Shown here: positions 17,630 through 30,408 of the stretch, piece by piece
Numbering within the stretch: position 1 is the first letter of the stretch
Layout of the letters: each line of letters starts with the position of its first letter
Assembly: GCA_041166085.1 (NCBI GenBank)
Contig: JBEEFP010000056.1
Location: 1-64,000, forward strand
DNA from: JBEEFP01 sp041166085
Lineage (GTDB): Bacteria; Actinomycetota; Acidimicrobiia; Acidimicrobiales; JAFATL01
Direction of reading: 5' to 3'
Length of the DNA stretch: 64,000 bases
Translations under genes and position numbers: made by a program
The notes under the pieces: generated by a model
Told to the model about the DNA's origin: nothing
Databases searched by the model: none
Seen by the model: the letters and a program-made list of their open reading frames with translations, nothing else

Positions 17630-19804
17630 CTAGAACGTCTTGGCCCCACACTCGCCCGTGCGTGAGGCGGCCGAGTTCGGGCGCCCGTCGTTGGTGGCGA
17701 CGGGGCTGTTGCCGCTGCACTCGAGCTTCCCCTTGATCGAGTTGGCCTCGATCTCCGGGCTGAGGTGGTTCGGCGCGGGGCCGCTCCCGACGTTGTTCAT
17801 GACGACGACGCCGCCGCTGATCGTGTTGTCCCCGAGGGTGAGCCCCCCGGTGTTCCCCGTCAGCGCCACGCCAGTGTTGAACCGGTTCCCGAAGCACACC
17901 TCCTCGACGGTGTCGCCGAGCAGGAGATAGTCGGTGGCGCCCTTCACCGTGAGCTTGCCGCTGACGGTGCTGCCACAGATGGTCAGACCGGCTGCCCCGC
18001 CGTCAGCCAGGAGCCCACCTTTGATGGTGGAGTCCATGATCGAGACCCGGGCCCCCGACGGGATCACGACGCCGCCGGGGCCGACATTGGCGTGGTCGAG
18101 GCAGGTGCTCCCCGTCGCCGGCACTGTCAGCTTCGAGTAGTACCCGCTGAGGGTGAACGTGCACTCGACGGTTTGAGGGAGCGTGGCCGAGGACGGCTCG
18201 TAGTTGCTGTTCTCGGCGAACGAGGCGGTGATTGCGTGGGTTCCCTGCCGCAGATACTTGGTCGAGAAGGAGCCGACGCCATTGGTCAGCGCCACGGGTG
18301 GGCCGAGGTTGCGCAGGCCGTCCTTGAACTGAACCGTGCCGCCGGGCGTGCCACCGCCCGGCGCGACCGGCCCGACCGTCGCGGTGAAGGTCACGGCGTC
18401 GCCGAGGCCTGACGAGTTGAGAGAACTCGCGAGTGACGTCGTCGTCTTCGCCTTCGCGACCACCAGCGACGCCGAGTCCGACGAGCTGCCGTTGTAGTTG
18501 CCGTCGCCCGAGTAGGTCGCGGTGATCGTGTGCGGCCCGGCGGGAACGGTCGATGTCACCAGGGTGGCCACACCCGCAGCCAGCGACTGCGGAGCGCCGA
18601 GATCGGCTCCGCCGTCCTTGAACTGCACCGTGCCGGACGGCGTCGCGCTCCCCGGCCCGCCCACGGTCGCGGTGAAGGTCACCTCCTGCCCATAGGTGGT
18701 GGTGGCGAGTGACGAAGAGACGGACGTCGTGGTGTCGGCCCTGGCCACGGTGACGTACACCGCGTTCGACGTGTTGCCCTGGTAGTCGTTGTTTCCCGCA
18801 TACGTGGCGGTCACCGAGTGGAACCCGCCGGCAAGGGCCGAGGTCGAAGCCGACGCCCGATTCGGACTGCCTCCAGTGACCGAGCTCGTCCCGATGGTGC
18901 CGCCCACGGAGTCGCTGAAGGTCACGGTCCCGGCGGCGGCGGCCGGCGACACGGTGTCCGTGAAGGTCACGGAGTCCCCGTAGCTGGGACTGGTCGTCGA
19001 AGCGGACAGCGCCCCACTCGACGTCGCGCGACTGACCGTGTGGGTGATGGTGGGCGACACGCTCGACCCGTAGGACGAGTCGCCGGCGTACGAGGAATGG
19101 AGCGTGTGCGATCCGGCGCTCAAGCCGCTCGTCGTCACAGTGGCCTGGCCGGTGGCCTGGTTGACCGCCGCCGTGCCGTAGCTGACGAAGCCGCCGGCGA
19201 TCGTCTCGCCGACCGACACGAATCCGGTCGGACGTGCGGCATTGCCGTCCAAGCCGGGGGCCGGCGAGACCTGCACCGGGAAGCTCACCGACTGCCCGAG
19301 CACGGTGGACGTCGAGGACTGGCTCACCGCGGTCGTGGTCGACCGCTGATTCACCGTCACGGTGTCGTCGCCGGAGCTGGGGTCGAAGTACCCGCTCTGC
19401 AGCGCGATGTCCCCCACGTAGAACCCGCGGATCAGCCAGGTCCCGATCGGAAGGCAGCAGTAGGAAGCTTCTGCCTCCGACATACCCGGTATCGCCAGAC
19501 CGCTGGCACCCAGCTGGGCGCTGACCATGAAGTGCTTGGACGCGTCGAAGTCGCCAGTCGGCAGCGCGTACCAGAAGTCCACCCTGCCCTTCGGGAAGTT
19601 GCAGTCGTCGAAGTCACACGACGCACTGACGTCCCACACGGTCGCGTCGAGGTCGAGCGCAGTTCCGTAGCCCGTCGGGTCGGGCGTGACCGTGACGTCG
19701 GTGCGGCTCGCGCCGCGGCTGGCCCACGCAGGTGCGGCACTTCCCAGCACGCCGGCAGTGCTCGCGACGAGCGCGAGCAGCACCGCAATAGAAAGACGTC
19801 GCAT
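17630..19804 (-). CDS. Secreted Ig-like-repeat protein with beta-helix-like C-terminus
   Basis: 724 residues. The signal peptide is MRRLSIAVLLALVASTAGVL...APAWA. Residues about 150-560 hold about four bacterial Ig-like (Big_3-type) repeats, each with a TYxGDxxYxxSxS/TATYSGDGNYNGS pattern and a GTVQFKDG strand. The C-terminal part (about 580-700) has short GG-rich beta-strand repeats (STIKGGLLADGG, NTISGGVVVMNN) resembling a parallel beta-helix. It is probably a surface or secreted adhesive protein. Its ATG overlaps the stop of the upstream small gene (TGATG), so it belongs to the LuxR-regulator operon. Confidence 0.72.
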   Translation of the reverse strand: MRRLSIAVLLALVASTAGVLGSAAPAWASRGASRTDVTVTPDPTGYGTALDLDATVWDVSASCDFDDCNFPKGRVDFWYALPTGDFDASKHFMVSAQLGASGLAIPGMSEAEASYCCLPIGTWLIRGFYVGDIALQSGYFDPSSGDDTVTVNQRSTTTAVSQSSTSTVLGQSVSFPVQVSPAPGLDGNAARPTGFVSVGETIAGGFVSYGTAAVNQATGQATVTTSGLSAGSHTLHSSYAGDSSYGSSVSPTITHTVSRATSSGALSASTTSPSYGDSVTFTDTVSPAAAAGTVTFSDSVGGTIGTSSVTGGSPNRASASTSALAGGFHSVTATYAGNNDYQGNTSNAVYVTVARADTTTSVSSSLATTTYGQEVTFTATVGGPGSATPSGTVQFKDGGADLGAPQSLAAGVATLVTSTVPAGPHTITATYSGDGNYNGSSSDSASLVVAKAKTTTSLASSLNSSGLGDAVTFTATVGPVAPGGGTPGGTVQFKDGLRNLGPPVALTNGVGSFSTKYLRQGTHAITASFAENSNYEPSSATLPQTVECTFTLSGYYSKLTVPATGSTCLDHANVGPGGVVIPSGARVSIMDSTIKGGLLADGGAAGLTICGSTVSGKLTVKGATDYLLLGDTVEEVCFGNRFNTGVALTGNTGGLTLGDNTISGGVVVMNNVGSGPAPNHLSPEIEANSIKGKLECSGNSPVATNDGRPNSAASRTGECGAKTF

Positions 19805-20124
19805 CAGGATCCCTCCCCGTCGAGCCCGACGTCGTCGCCGGACGGCACCGCCACTGTTTCGAGAATCCGCTCGAACGGCAGGTCCGCCCGTTCGCTGGCG
19901 TCACGCACCGCGTCCTCGGACGCCGATGTGAAGAGGTGCATGACCACCTCGTCGGTCGGGAGGAGGAGGGCTCCCGAGTACTCGATGGCCGTGCCGCGGT
20001 CGCTCAGCTCTCGACACGCCATCCCGGCGCGGGTCGCCGCCGACTCGACGTCGTCCCTCTGGACCCCTGGCGAGTAGCACTCGACCAGGTATGACCTCCC
20101 CCCGAGGCGCACGGACTCGACCAT
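19804..20124 (-). CDS. Small DUF4242-like (SCO4226 nickel-binding family-like) protein
   Basis: 106 residues. The opening SYLVECYSPGVQRDDVESAATRAG and VMHLFTSASEDAVRDASERADLPFERILETV fit the ferredoxin-like DUF4242 family, some members of which bind nickel. The His in VVMHLF is at the family position. The role is unknown. It lies 35 nt after the LuxR-type regulator and is coupled to the Ig-repeat gene by a TGATG overlap. Confidence 0.6.
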   Translation of the reverse strand: MVESVRLGGRSYLVECYSPGVQRDDVESAATRAGMACRELSDRGTAIEYSGALLLPTDEVVMHLFTSASEDAVRDASERADLPFERILETVAVPSGDDVGLDGEGS

Positions 20125-20159
20125 AGGGACCCGCCCGCAGCGCTACATCGGGGGGTTCC

Positions 20160-22895
20160 CTACTCCTGTAGCGATTTGGCCATGTGGGCGCCGAGCTCGG
20201 CACGCGACGAGATGCCCAGCTTGCGGTACACCCGAGCCAGGTTGGCCTCGACGGTCTTCGGGCTCACCGACAGCGCACCGGCGACCTCCCGGTTGGACAT
20301 CCCCTTGGCGGCGAGCTCGGCGACACGGCGCTCCGACGGTGTCAGCGTGACCCCACTGCTGCGTCGGAGACCGACCCGTTCGATCTCGCTGAGAGCTCGC
20401 TCGGTCCAGAGCCGGGTTCCGAGGCGCGCGAACAGCTCGTGCGCCTGCTGGAACGACGCCATGGCTCGTCCTCGCTGGCGTTGCCGCCGCTGGATGATGC
20501 CGGCGACCAACAACGTGCGGCCGAGCTCGAACGGGATGTCGATGCGCTCGTGCTCCGCCAAGGCGCGCTCGACCTCCACGGCGGCGCGGGCCACGTCGCC
20601 CCGCGCGGCCAGGAGAAGGGCTCGGCAGCGCGCGCCCGTGGACAGCGCCCACGCTCGATCGAGCTCGCGGCCCCGCGCCTCGAAGGTATCGAGCAGCGCC
20701 TCGGCTCGTTCGAGGTGGCCGAGGGCGATCAACGCCTCCAACGCGTCGGGGAGGAAGAACGCGGGCACCGGCTCGGGGATCCCCTGGCCCTCGAGGCCCA
20801 TGACCAGGGGTTCGCACGCCCGCCATGCCGCCTCGGCGTTCCCGAGGGACAGTTCGAGCAAGCCGAGCGAGGCAGCCAGCCAGATCCGGGCCAGCACGTG
20901 TTCGAACCGGCCGAGAGCGGCGGCCGCCTCTTCGCACGCGCGTCGCGTATCGGCGACGTCGCCCCGGAGTGCATGGAGGTACGCGCGCTGCGCGAGGGTC
21001 CACGCTTCGGTCGACTGACCGCCCGTCGCGTCCGCGAAGGCGGACGCCTGCTCGACGAGCACGGTCGCTGCGGCGAGGTCTCCGGTCCTCGTCTCCAGCC
21101 AGCTCAGCCAGAGCGCGATGAACGCAACGTCGCTTTCATCGCCCCGCTCGACGGCGCTGGCCCACACGGCGTGGAGCCGCTCGCGTCCTTCGTCGTGGCG
21201 TCCGACGTACGCACAGAGGAGACCGGCCAGCGTGCTCGGGCGCCACGGGATCGGCAGGAGGCTCTCATCGTCCTCGAGCGCGAGCGCCCGCTCGACCTTG
21301 TCCCAGTCGACGCCGTTGCCGCACAGGTAGTCGAACATGGCGCAGTACCCGAGCGCCTCCGCCAGCAGCGGGTGGTCGGGAGCTGCTTCTGCCCGTTCCA
21401 TCGCGCTGTGGGCGTGGGGGGCGGAGCCGAAGAAGTCGTACAACTGGGCCTTGACGTAGGCCAGACCGAGCTCGATGGTGTTGGCGACACGGGGGTCGTC
21501 GGCGTGCTCCAACGCCTCGGTGAAGAGCCGGACCGCTTCGATGATGTTCTCGTCGTTGTAGCTGACCTCCCCGAGCAGACGAAGGGCGTCGGCCCGCAGC
21601 GGTCGGGGCAACGGTCGGGCGAGGAGCGCCTCCAGCAGTTCTCGCGCGCGCGAGCGATCGCCGGCGCGTATGTGGTGCTCGGCTGCCGCGATGCCGCGGG
21701 AGGTCCGCTCGTCATCGGTGGGCGTGAGGACGGCGGCCTGTTCGAGCAACTCGGCCGCCGACCCCCACGCGCCGCGAGAGCGGGCGAGGGCCGCCCCGTC
21801 CACGAGGGCGCACGCGATCTCCTCGCTTGGCTTCGTCGTCGAAGCCGCGAGGTGCCGGGCCCGTTCCTCCGGGTCGGTGACGCGCGCGGCGAGACCCCGA
21901 TGGGCGGCCCGCCGACGCGCCAGCGATGCGGATCCATACACCGCCGAGGCGTAGAGCGGGTGGCGGAAGACGATGTGGCCGTCCTCGTCGATGCTCACGA
22001 TGTCGTCCTCTTCCGCCGGCCGCAATTCCTTCTCGTCGACCAGGACGGTCGTCGGATCGGACAACGCCGATGCCACGAGCAACGCGTCACGAGTCTCACC
22101 GGGCAGGCGCCGAAGGCGCCTCGACAGGATCTCACGAACGCTGTCGGGTACCGGCGTGGTCGCGCCCGCTGAGGAGCCGGTCCGGACGATCTCCCGACCG
22201 ATCTCCAGCGCATAGAAGGGGTTGCCGCGGGAGATTCCGTGCACGCGCACGAGCGCCGAGCGCGTGAGTGCCTGATCGAGCCGGTCCTTGAGCACGTGAT
22301 GGAGGGCGGCCACGGTGAGCGGCCCGATGGACGCCACGGTCACCGCTTCGGCCGGCACGAGCCGCTCGGGAACCACGCGACAGGGCTCGCCGAGTCGGCG
22401 CGCGAACAACCAGCCTCCAGCAGCCGATCGACGGAGCGCGAACTCGAGCAGCTCCGCCGAGGCTCGGTCGAGCCATTGGACGTCGTCGACGGCCACGAGC
22501 AGGCGGTGCTCGGTGCTCAGCTCCCGCAGCAGGGACCGAACCGCGGTCGCCAGCGTGCGGGGCTGAGCTGCGACGCCGGTGCGGTCCCCGCGCAACAACG
22601 CGGCGTCCAGTGCCCGCCGCTGGACGGCGGGCAACGAGACCAGCTCGTGTTCGGACACCGGCTCGAGCAGATCAGCGAGGGCGGAGAGCGCGTACTTCAT
22701 CTCGGTCTCCGCCGGACGGCACGCCAGCACACGGAAGCCCTTCGCCTCGGCGTCATGCACGACGGCCTCCCACACCGTCGTCTTGCCGACGCCGGGCTCG
22801 CCCTCGAGGACCAACGCGGCGAAGCCCTCAGCTGCGGCGGCGAGGAACGCGCTGCCGACGGCAAGCTCGGGGTCGCGCCCGAACACCGCACCCAT
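20160..22895 (-). CDS. Large ATP-dependent LuxR-family transcriptional regulator (LAL type)
   Basis: 911 residues. An AAA-type ATPase domain is at the N-terminus, with Walker A GEPGVGKTT (residues 32-40) and Walker B-like LLVAVDDVQWLD (about 128-140). A long TPR-like helical region follows (about 350-830). The C-terminal LuxR helix-turn-helix (about 845-905) reads LTPSERRVAELAAKGMSNREVAGALSVSPKTVEANL in part. This is the LAL (MalT-like) architecture. It likely activates its own downstream genes, the DUF4242-like and Ig-repeat genes, in response to an unknown ligand. Confidence 0.88.
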   Translation of the reverse strand: MGAVFGRDPELAVGSAFLAAAAEGFAALVLEGEPGVGKTTVWEAVVHDAEAKGFRVLACRPAETEMKYALSALADLLEPVSEHELVSLPAVQRRALDAALLRGDRTGVAAQPRTLATAVRSLLRELSTEHRLLVAVDDVQWLDRASAELLEFALRRSAAGGWLFARRLGEPCRVVPERLVPAEAVTVASIGPLTVAALHHVLKDRLDQALTRSALVRVHGISRGNPFYALEIGREIVRTGSSAGATTPVPDSVREILSRRLRRLPGETRDALLVASALSDPTTVLVDEKELRPAEEDDIVSIDEDGHIVFRHPLYASAVYGSASLARRRAAHRGLAARVTDPEERARHLAASTTKPSEEIACALVDGAALARSRGAWGSAAELLEQAAVLTPTDDERTSRGIAAAEHHIRAGDRSRARELLEALLARPLPRPLRADALRLLGEVSYNDENIIEAVRLFTEALEHADDPRVANTIELGLAYVKAQLYDFFGSAPHAHSAMERAEAAPDHPLLAEALGYCAMFDYLCGNGVDWDKVERALALEDDESLLPIPWRPSTLAGLLCAYVGRHDEGRERLHAVWASAVERGDESDVAFIALWLSWLETRTGDLAAATVLVEQASAFADATGGQSTEAWTLAQRAYLHALRGDVADTRRACEEAAAALGRFEHVLARIWLAASLGLLELSLGNAEAAWRACEPLVMGLEGQGIPEPVPAFFLPDALEALIALGHLERAEALLDTFEARGRELDRAWALSTGARCRALLLAARGDVARAAVEVERALAEHERIDIPFELGRTLLVAGIIQRRQRQRGRAMASFQQAHELFARLGTRLWTERALSEIERVGLRRSSGVTLTPSERRVAELAAKGMSNREVAGALSVSPKTVEANLARVYRKLGISSRAELGAHMAKSLQE

Positions 22896-22956
22896 CGGGG
22901 AGAGTTTGTCTGATTTCCAGGATCAGGGCGTCGTGAAGGTCGGGCATACTCCGGTT

Positions 22957-23397
22957 GTGGAAGAGCACGACCTGCGCAGGATCGTCGAGGGCGCGGGGGT
23001 CATCGAGCTCGTCGACTGGCCGGATGCGTCCGTCCCGGCGACGTTGCACAGGGCCGGCTACGACGTCGTCGGCCACGAGCCGGACGGATACAAGCGCTAC
23101 GAGATCGCCGACGCGCCGCCGGTGGACCCGGGCGAGGGCCGGGCCTTCCCCCTCGCCGACGGGTCGTTCCTCGTCGGGCGCAACGTCGATGAGCTGCCCG
23201 ACGACGTCGCCATCGTCGTGGTCTTCCGTCCGCCGGCCGAGCAACCCGACCTGCTTCGTCAGGCCCGCGAAGCGGGTGCTCGGGTGTTCTGGATCCACCC
23301 CGGCATCGAGACGGCGGAGGGCCTGGAGGACCTGACGGAGGAGGCCGGACTCGTCTTCGTCGACCGGGTCTCGATCCTCGACTTCGTCTCGCCCTGA
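22957..23397 (+). CDS. CoA-binding (Rossmann) domain protein
   Basis: 146 residues. The pattern ASVPATLHRAGYDVVGHEPDGYKRYEIADAPP, LPDDVAIVVVFRPPAEQPDLLRQAREAGARVFWIHPGIE and a C-terminal GLVFVDR matches the CoA_binding_2 (YccU-like) fold. However, the usual N-terminal glycine-rich GxSxxP loop is degenerate. The function is unknown in the family at large. GTG at 22957 was chosen; GTG at 22933 is possible. It is divergent from the LAL regulator and convergent with the Kelch kinase. Confidence 0.65.
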   Translation: MEEHDLRRIVEGAGVIELVDWPDASVPATLHRAGYDVVGHEPDGYKRYEIADAPPVDPGEGRAFPLADGSFLVGRNVDELPDDVAIVVVFRPPAEQPDLLRQAREAGARVFWIHPGIETAEGLEDLTEEAGLVFVDRVSILDFVSP

Positions 23398-23434
23398 CGA
23401 CGACAGCAACGACAACTCCAACGACAACGGCGAC

Positions 23435-26530
<3,096 letters not shown>

Positions 26531-26575
26531 AGGGTGCCCGGAGAGTACCGTGGCGTCGGGGATGGGCACGGCCAG
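26531..26575. promoter_or_regulatory. Short divergent promoter region of the kinase and the exporter operon
   Basis: Only 45 bp separate the chosen starts of the leftward kinase and the rightward FHA-ABC gene, so their control signals must overlap each other or the coding ends. No convincing -35/-10 pair could be picked out. This may indicate ECF-type promoters or start sites further inside. Confidence 0.35.
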
Positions 26576-29500
26576 GTGAGCCACGTCGTCGAGGTGCGTC
26601 AACCCGGGGTCGCGTCGCGCCGGCTCACGTTCGACGGATCACTCGAGGTCGGGCGGGACAGCGACGCTCTCCCCGTTGACGATCCCCTCGTGTCGCGTCG
26701 GCACGCCGTCCTCGACGCCGGTCCGCAGGGCCTGGTGGTGACCGACCTCGGCAGCACCAACGGCACACGGGTGAACGGAACGATCATCACGGCACCCGTA
26801 CGGCTCGTTGCCGGAGACGTGGTCGGAGTCGGAGGTGTGGACCTCGTCGTGCTCACCGGGCCCGACGACGAAGCCGTCGCCGCGCCGCCCACTGCCGTCG
26901 AGCCGCCCGCACCTCGGCCCGCCCTCGACGCGCTCCAGGCCCGCTCGGTCGACGGAGCCGTGCTCCGATTCCGCCCCGGCACCGCGGGCGAGCGGGCCGT
27001 CCCGGCCATGGCCGCCGCCGTCCGACGAGCGGGAAAGCGTCTCGCCGGGCTCGGCCCTGACATCCGCACCGTGGCACAACAGATCTGCCTCGTCGATCCG
27101 TTCCCGGACCCGGCGAACCCAGGTCAGACGGTCACCTCGGGCAGCGTCGTCGACCTCGACCGGCGCGAGATCTGGATGGTCGTGACGGCCGAGGCGCCGC
27201 CGGAGCCACCCGAACGGCCCCTCGCGCTGCTCCTCGGAACCACCCGCGGCGGAGGTGACGCCGCGACCATGGCGATCATGCTCGAGGGATACGGCCTGAG
27301 CGTGGCCGGCCTCGCCAGTCCCGACGCGCAGCTGCGCGACCTCGACCTGCCGCCGCTGCACGAGGCAACCGGCGAGCTCCGTACCGCGATGATGCAGTCG
27401 TTCGTCGCGTTCCTCGTCGCGCGCGCGGGTCGTGAGGAGTTCCTGCGAATGCTCGAGGCGGCCGGCAACGACGGGGTCGAGGGGGCGGCAGAGGCGGTCT
27501 ACGGCATGGGCTTGGCCGCCCTGGAGGACACGTGGCTCGACGCGATCGACGAGACGACGCCGAAGGTCAAGGCCGCGCAGTTCTTCCGGTTGACCCTTCG
27601 GTTCCTCCGGCCCCATCTCCGCCGCGAGGTGGAGATCTTCGGCTACATGCTGCTCGCGCTGGGATTCACGACGGTTTTCCCGTTCGTGATGCGGTCGCTC
27701 CTGGACCACGCCATCCCGCGGCGCGATCTGAACGAGGCGCTCCACCTCATCGGGTTCCTGGGCATCGCCTTCGTGATCTCCCTGGTCGCCGGCCTGCGAC
27801 AGAACTACCTCTCGGCCTTCGTGAGCAGCGCCGTCACGCGCGACCTTCGCGTGTCGATGTTCACCCGGCTCCAGCGCCTCTCAGCCGGGTGGTTCAGCCG
27901 CCAGCAGGAGGGGGACATCCTGTCCCGGCTGTTCTCCGACGTCGGGCAGATGGAACAGGGCCTGTCGCAGACCATCCGCGAGGGCATCTTCCAGGTCCTC
28001 TCCCTGGTGGTGTCGGCCGTGGTGCTCCTGACCCTGAACCCGCTGCTTGCTGTCGTCACGCTGGCAGGCGCTCCTCTCGTCGGGCTCGTGTACAAGGTCA
28101 TGGCCGCGGGCTCACAAAGACGGAGCCTCGCGGTACAGGAGGAGCTCGGCACCACCTACACGGTGGCATCCGAGAACTACGGCGCCCAGGCCGTGGTCAA
28201 GGCGTTCGGACTCGAGGAGCGAGAAGGCGAGCGGTTCGCTCGGGCGTCGGACCGGCTGTTCGGCCGTGAGGTCCGCCTGCAACTCTTCGGCGGCGTCTTC
28301 GGCCTCTCGGTCAACATGATCGTGACCGTCCTGCGGCTCCTGATCCTCGGCCTCGGCACGTGGCTGGTCCTCCACGGCCACCTCACCATCGGCGGCCTGG
28401 TGGCCTTCATCACCGTCATGGGCGAGGTCATCACTCCTGTCACGGTACTGACCGGCATAGGTCAGCAGGTCCAGGCCGCGATGGGCTCGCTCCTGCGGAT
28501 CAACGAGATCCTCGAGGCCGCGCCAGACGTCGCCGACACCGACGATGCCATCGAGCTCCCACTGGTGCAGGACGAGATCCGTCTCGAAAAGGTCAGCTTC
28601 GCCTATACGAACGAGCGCCCCACCCTGGAGGAAGTCGACTGCGTCATCCATGCGGGCACCCGGGTCGCCTTCGTCGGACCGACCGGCGCGGGAAAGTCGT
28701 CGGTGCTGCAGTTGCTCATGCGCTTCTACGACCCCGACGAGGGCGCGGTGCGCTTCGACGGCCAGGACGTGCGACACGCGACCCTGTCGTCGCTGCGGGG
28801 TCAGCTGGGCGTCGTGTTCCAGGACACGTTCCTCTTCGACACGACCGTCCGCGACAACATCGCGATGGGGCGGCCGGGGGCAACCGACAGCGAGGTGGAG
28901 GCAGCAGCGCGTGCGGCCGAGCTGCACGAGTTCGTGCTCGCGCTGCCACGCGGGTACTCCACCATCGTCGGGGAACGAGGCGGACGATTGTCAGGCGGCC
29001 AACGGCAACGCCTGGCGATTGCCCGTGCGCTCCTGCGCGACCCCCGGATCATCCTGCTCGACGAGGCGACGTCCGCGCTCGACCCGCGGACCGAGCGGCT
29101 CATCAGCGAGACGCTCGACCGCGTCGGCGAGGGCCGCACCACGATCGCTGTCACGCATCGCCTGACGTCGGTGACGAAGTACGACCGCATCTTCGTGATG
29201 TCCGGCGGCCGCCTGGTCGAGCAGGGCACCCATGCAGAGCTGGTCGCGGCCGGTGGTGTGTACGCGGACCTGTGGGCCGAGCAGACTGCGGGCGTGGTCC
29301 CCACCGAGGCGCCCTTCGACGCGGTCGCTGCCCTTTCGACCATTCCGATGTTCTCGAGCCTCGATGCCGAAGCGCTCGAGGCCGCGGCCACACAGCTCGT
29401 CCCCGTCGCCTTGCGTCCCGGCGAGCAGTTGGCCGAAGGAGCCGGAATGCTCGCCGTCGTGCGACGGGGAACGCCTCAGGTCCTCGCCCCCGGGCTCGAT

Positions 29501-29848
29501 GGACGTCTCGCCGTCGCCACCGAACTGCGGCCGGGCGATACGTTCGGCGTCTCTGCGCTGCTCGGAGAGGAGACGGGTTCGGTGCTCGTCGCCCCCCACG
29601 ACGAGGTCGGGCTGCTCGTCCTCGATGCCGATGCCATCGCCCGCCTCGCGGCGAAGCACCCGTCCGTGAGCGACGCCCTCACAGGCACCGAGATTTCGAC
29701 ACCGGGACCACGCGGCGGTGAGCGGCTCAGCCGCGCCAGCCTGCTGCTTCGGCCCAACCGCAATGCGGTGTTCGCAGGGCCCACGGTCGAAGGGCCCGGC
29801 CCCGACGAGGTCCGGCGCATGAGCGGCGCCTTCCGGGCGGTGCGCTGA
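26576..29848 (+). CDS. FHA-domain ABC exporter fused to a cyclic-nucleotide-binding-like domain
   Basis: 1090 residues. An N-terminal FHA domain (about 15-95) has VGRDSD, DPLVSRRHA and DLGSTNGTRVNG, with the Arg, Ser-Arg-His and Asn of phosphothreonine binding. Residues about 120-330 resemble the tail of peptidase-MA-like domains (FVAFLVARAGREEFLRML...LAALEDTWL) without HExxH. A six-helix ABC membrane domain spans about 350-640. The ATPase has Walker A GPTGAGKS (about 701), Q-loop VVFQDTF, signature LSGGQRQR (about 805) and LLDEATSALD. A beta-roll like cNMP domains (about 914-1020) ends it. There is no C39 peptidase. GTG 26576 is inferred. It probably exports the peptides encoded downstream; the TGATG overlap couples it to the GAF gene. 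Confidence 0.85.
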   Translation: MSHVVEVRQPGVASRRLTFDGSLEVGRDSDALPVDDPLVSRRHAVLDAGPQGLVVTDLGSTNGTRVNGTIITAPVRLVAGDVVGVGGVDLVVLTGPDDEAVAAPPTAVEPPAPRPALDALQARSVDGAVLRFRPGTAGERAVPAMAAAVRRAGKRLAGLGPDIRTVAQQICLVDPFPDPANPGQTVTSGSVVDLDRREIWMVVTAEAPPEPPERPLALLLGTTRGGGDAATMAIMLEGYGLSVAGLASPDAQLRDLDLPPLHEATGELRTAMMQSFVAFLVARAGREEFLRMLEAAGNDGVEGAAEAVYGMGLAALEDTWLDAIDETTPKVKAAQFFRLTLRFLRPHLRREVEIFGYMLLALGFTTVFPFVMRSLLDHAIPRRDLNEALHLIGFLGIAFVISLVAGLRQNYLSAFVSSAVTRDLRVSMFTRLQRLSAGWFSRQQEGDILSRLFSDVGQMEQGLSQTIREGIFQVLSLVVSAVVLLTLNPLLAVVTLAGAPLVGLVYKVMAAGSQRRSLAVQEELGTTYTVASENYGAQAVVKAFGLEEREGERFARASDRLFGREVRLQLFGGVFGLSVNMIVTVLRLLILGLGTWLVLHGHLTIGGLVAFITVMGEVITPVTVLTGIGQQVQAAMGSLLRINEILEAAPDVADTDDAIELPLVQDEIRLEKVSFAYTNERPTLEEVDCVIHAGTRVAFVGPTGAGKSSVLQLLMRFYDPDEGAVRFDGQDVRHATLSSLRGQLGVVFQDTFLFDTTVRDNIAMGRPGATDSEVEAAARAAELHEFVLALPRGYSTIVGERGGRLSGGQRQRLAIARALLRDPRIILLDEATSALDPRTERLISETLDRVGEGRTTIAVTHRLTSVTKYDRIFVMSGGRLVEQGTHAELVAAGGVYADLWAEQTAGVVPTEAPFDAVAALSTIPMFSSLDAEALEAAATQLVPVALRPGEQLAEGAGMLAVVRRGTPQVLAPGLDGRLAVATELRPGDTFGVSALLGEETGSVLVAPHDEVGLLVLDADAIARLAAKHPSVSDALTGTEISTPGPRGGERLSRASLLLRPNRNAVFAGPTVEGPGPDEVRRMSGAFRAVR

Positions 29849-30408
29849 TGGCGGCGACCCACGACCCGGTGCTGCACGCCTTGATCGAGGCGGCCGTAGG
29901 GGGCACGGGAGGAACGGACGGCTGGATCCTGGCCGTGCGCGGCGAGCAGCTCGAAGTCGCGGCCGCGACGGGCCCTCTCGCGGCATCGGTGCTCGGCGTG
30001 ACCATCCCCGGCGGTGCCGGCACCGCCGGCTTCGTCGTCGCCTCGGGGCAGCCGATCGCGCTCGCGCCCCACGCCGGCGACCCTCGCGCCGCCGAGGGCA
30101 TGGCCAGCGTCACCGGCCGCGAGCCGGCGAGCCTGCTCTGCGTGCCCTGCGAGTCCGACGACGGCGTGACGGGGGCACTCGAGGTCGTCGACAAGGCCGG
30201 TGGCGGCGCCTTCACGTTCGACGACGTCGAACTGGCGACCCTGCTCGCTGGTGTGGCGGGCATTGCATTGGCCGGCGGGCGGGCGGCCCAGACCAGCGCC
30301 CCCGATCCGAGCGAGCTGGCCGGCGAGTTGCGCCGGCTGGCCGAGAGCCAACCCGCTCGTTACGCGGCGGTCGCGACGGTGGTGGCTGCGCTGCTGAGCA
30401 ATGGCTGA
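29848..30408 (+). CDS. GAF-domain protein
   Basis: 186 residues. A single GAF domain covers about residues 10-150: VTIPGGAGTAGFVVASGQPIALAPHAGDPR, SLLCVPCESDDGVTGALEVVDKAGGGAFTFDDVELATLLAG. GAF domains bind small ligands or mediate dimerisation. There is no output domain, so it may sense a signal for the transport/maturation complex. Its ATG overlaps the exporter stop (TGATG), and its own stop overlaps the protease gene by 8 bp, so it is firmly inside the peptide operon. Confidence 0.82.
   Translation: MAATHDPVLHALIEAAVGGTGGTDGWILAVRGEQLEVAAATGPLAASVLGVTIPGGAGTAGFVVASGQPIALAPHAGDPRAAEGMASVTGREPASLLCVPCESDDGVTGALEVVDKAGGGAFTFDDVELATLLAGVAGIALAGGRAAQTSAPDPSELAGELRRLAESQPARYAAVATVVAALLSNG

Noticed and set aside
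26599..26602. TTG start for the Kelch kinase, 24 codons upstream of the chosen ATG
   Set aside because: It would overlap the divergent exporter start and adds no kinase-like sequence.
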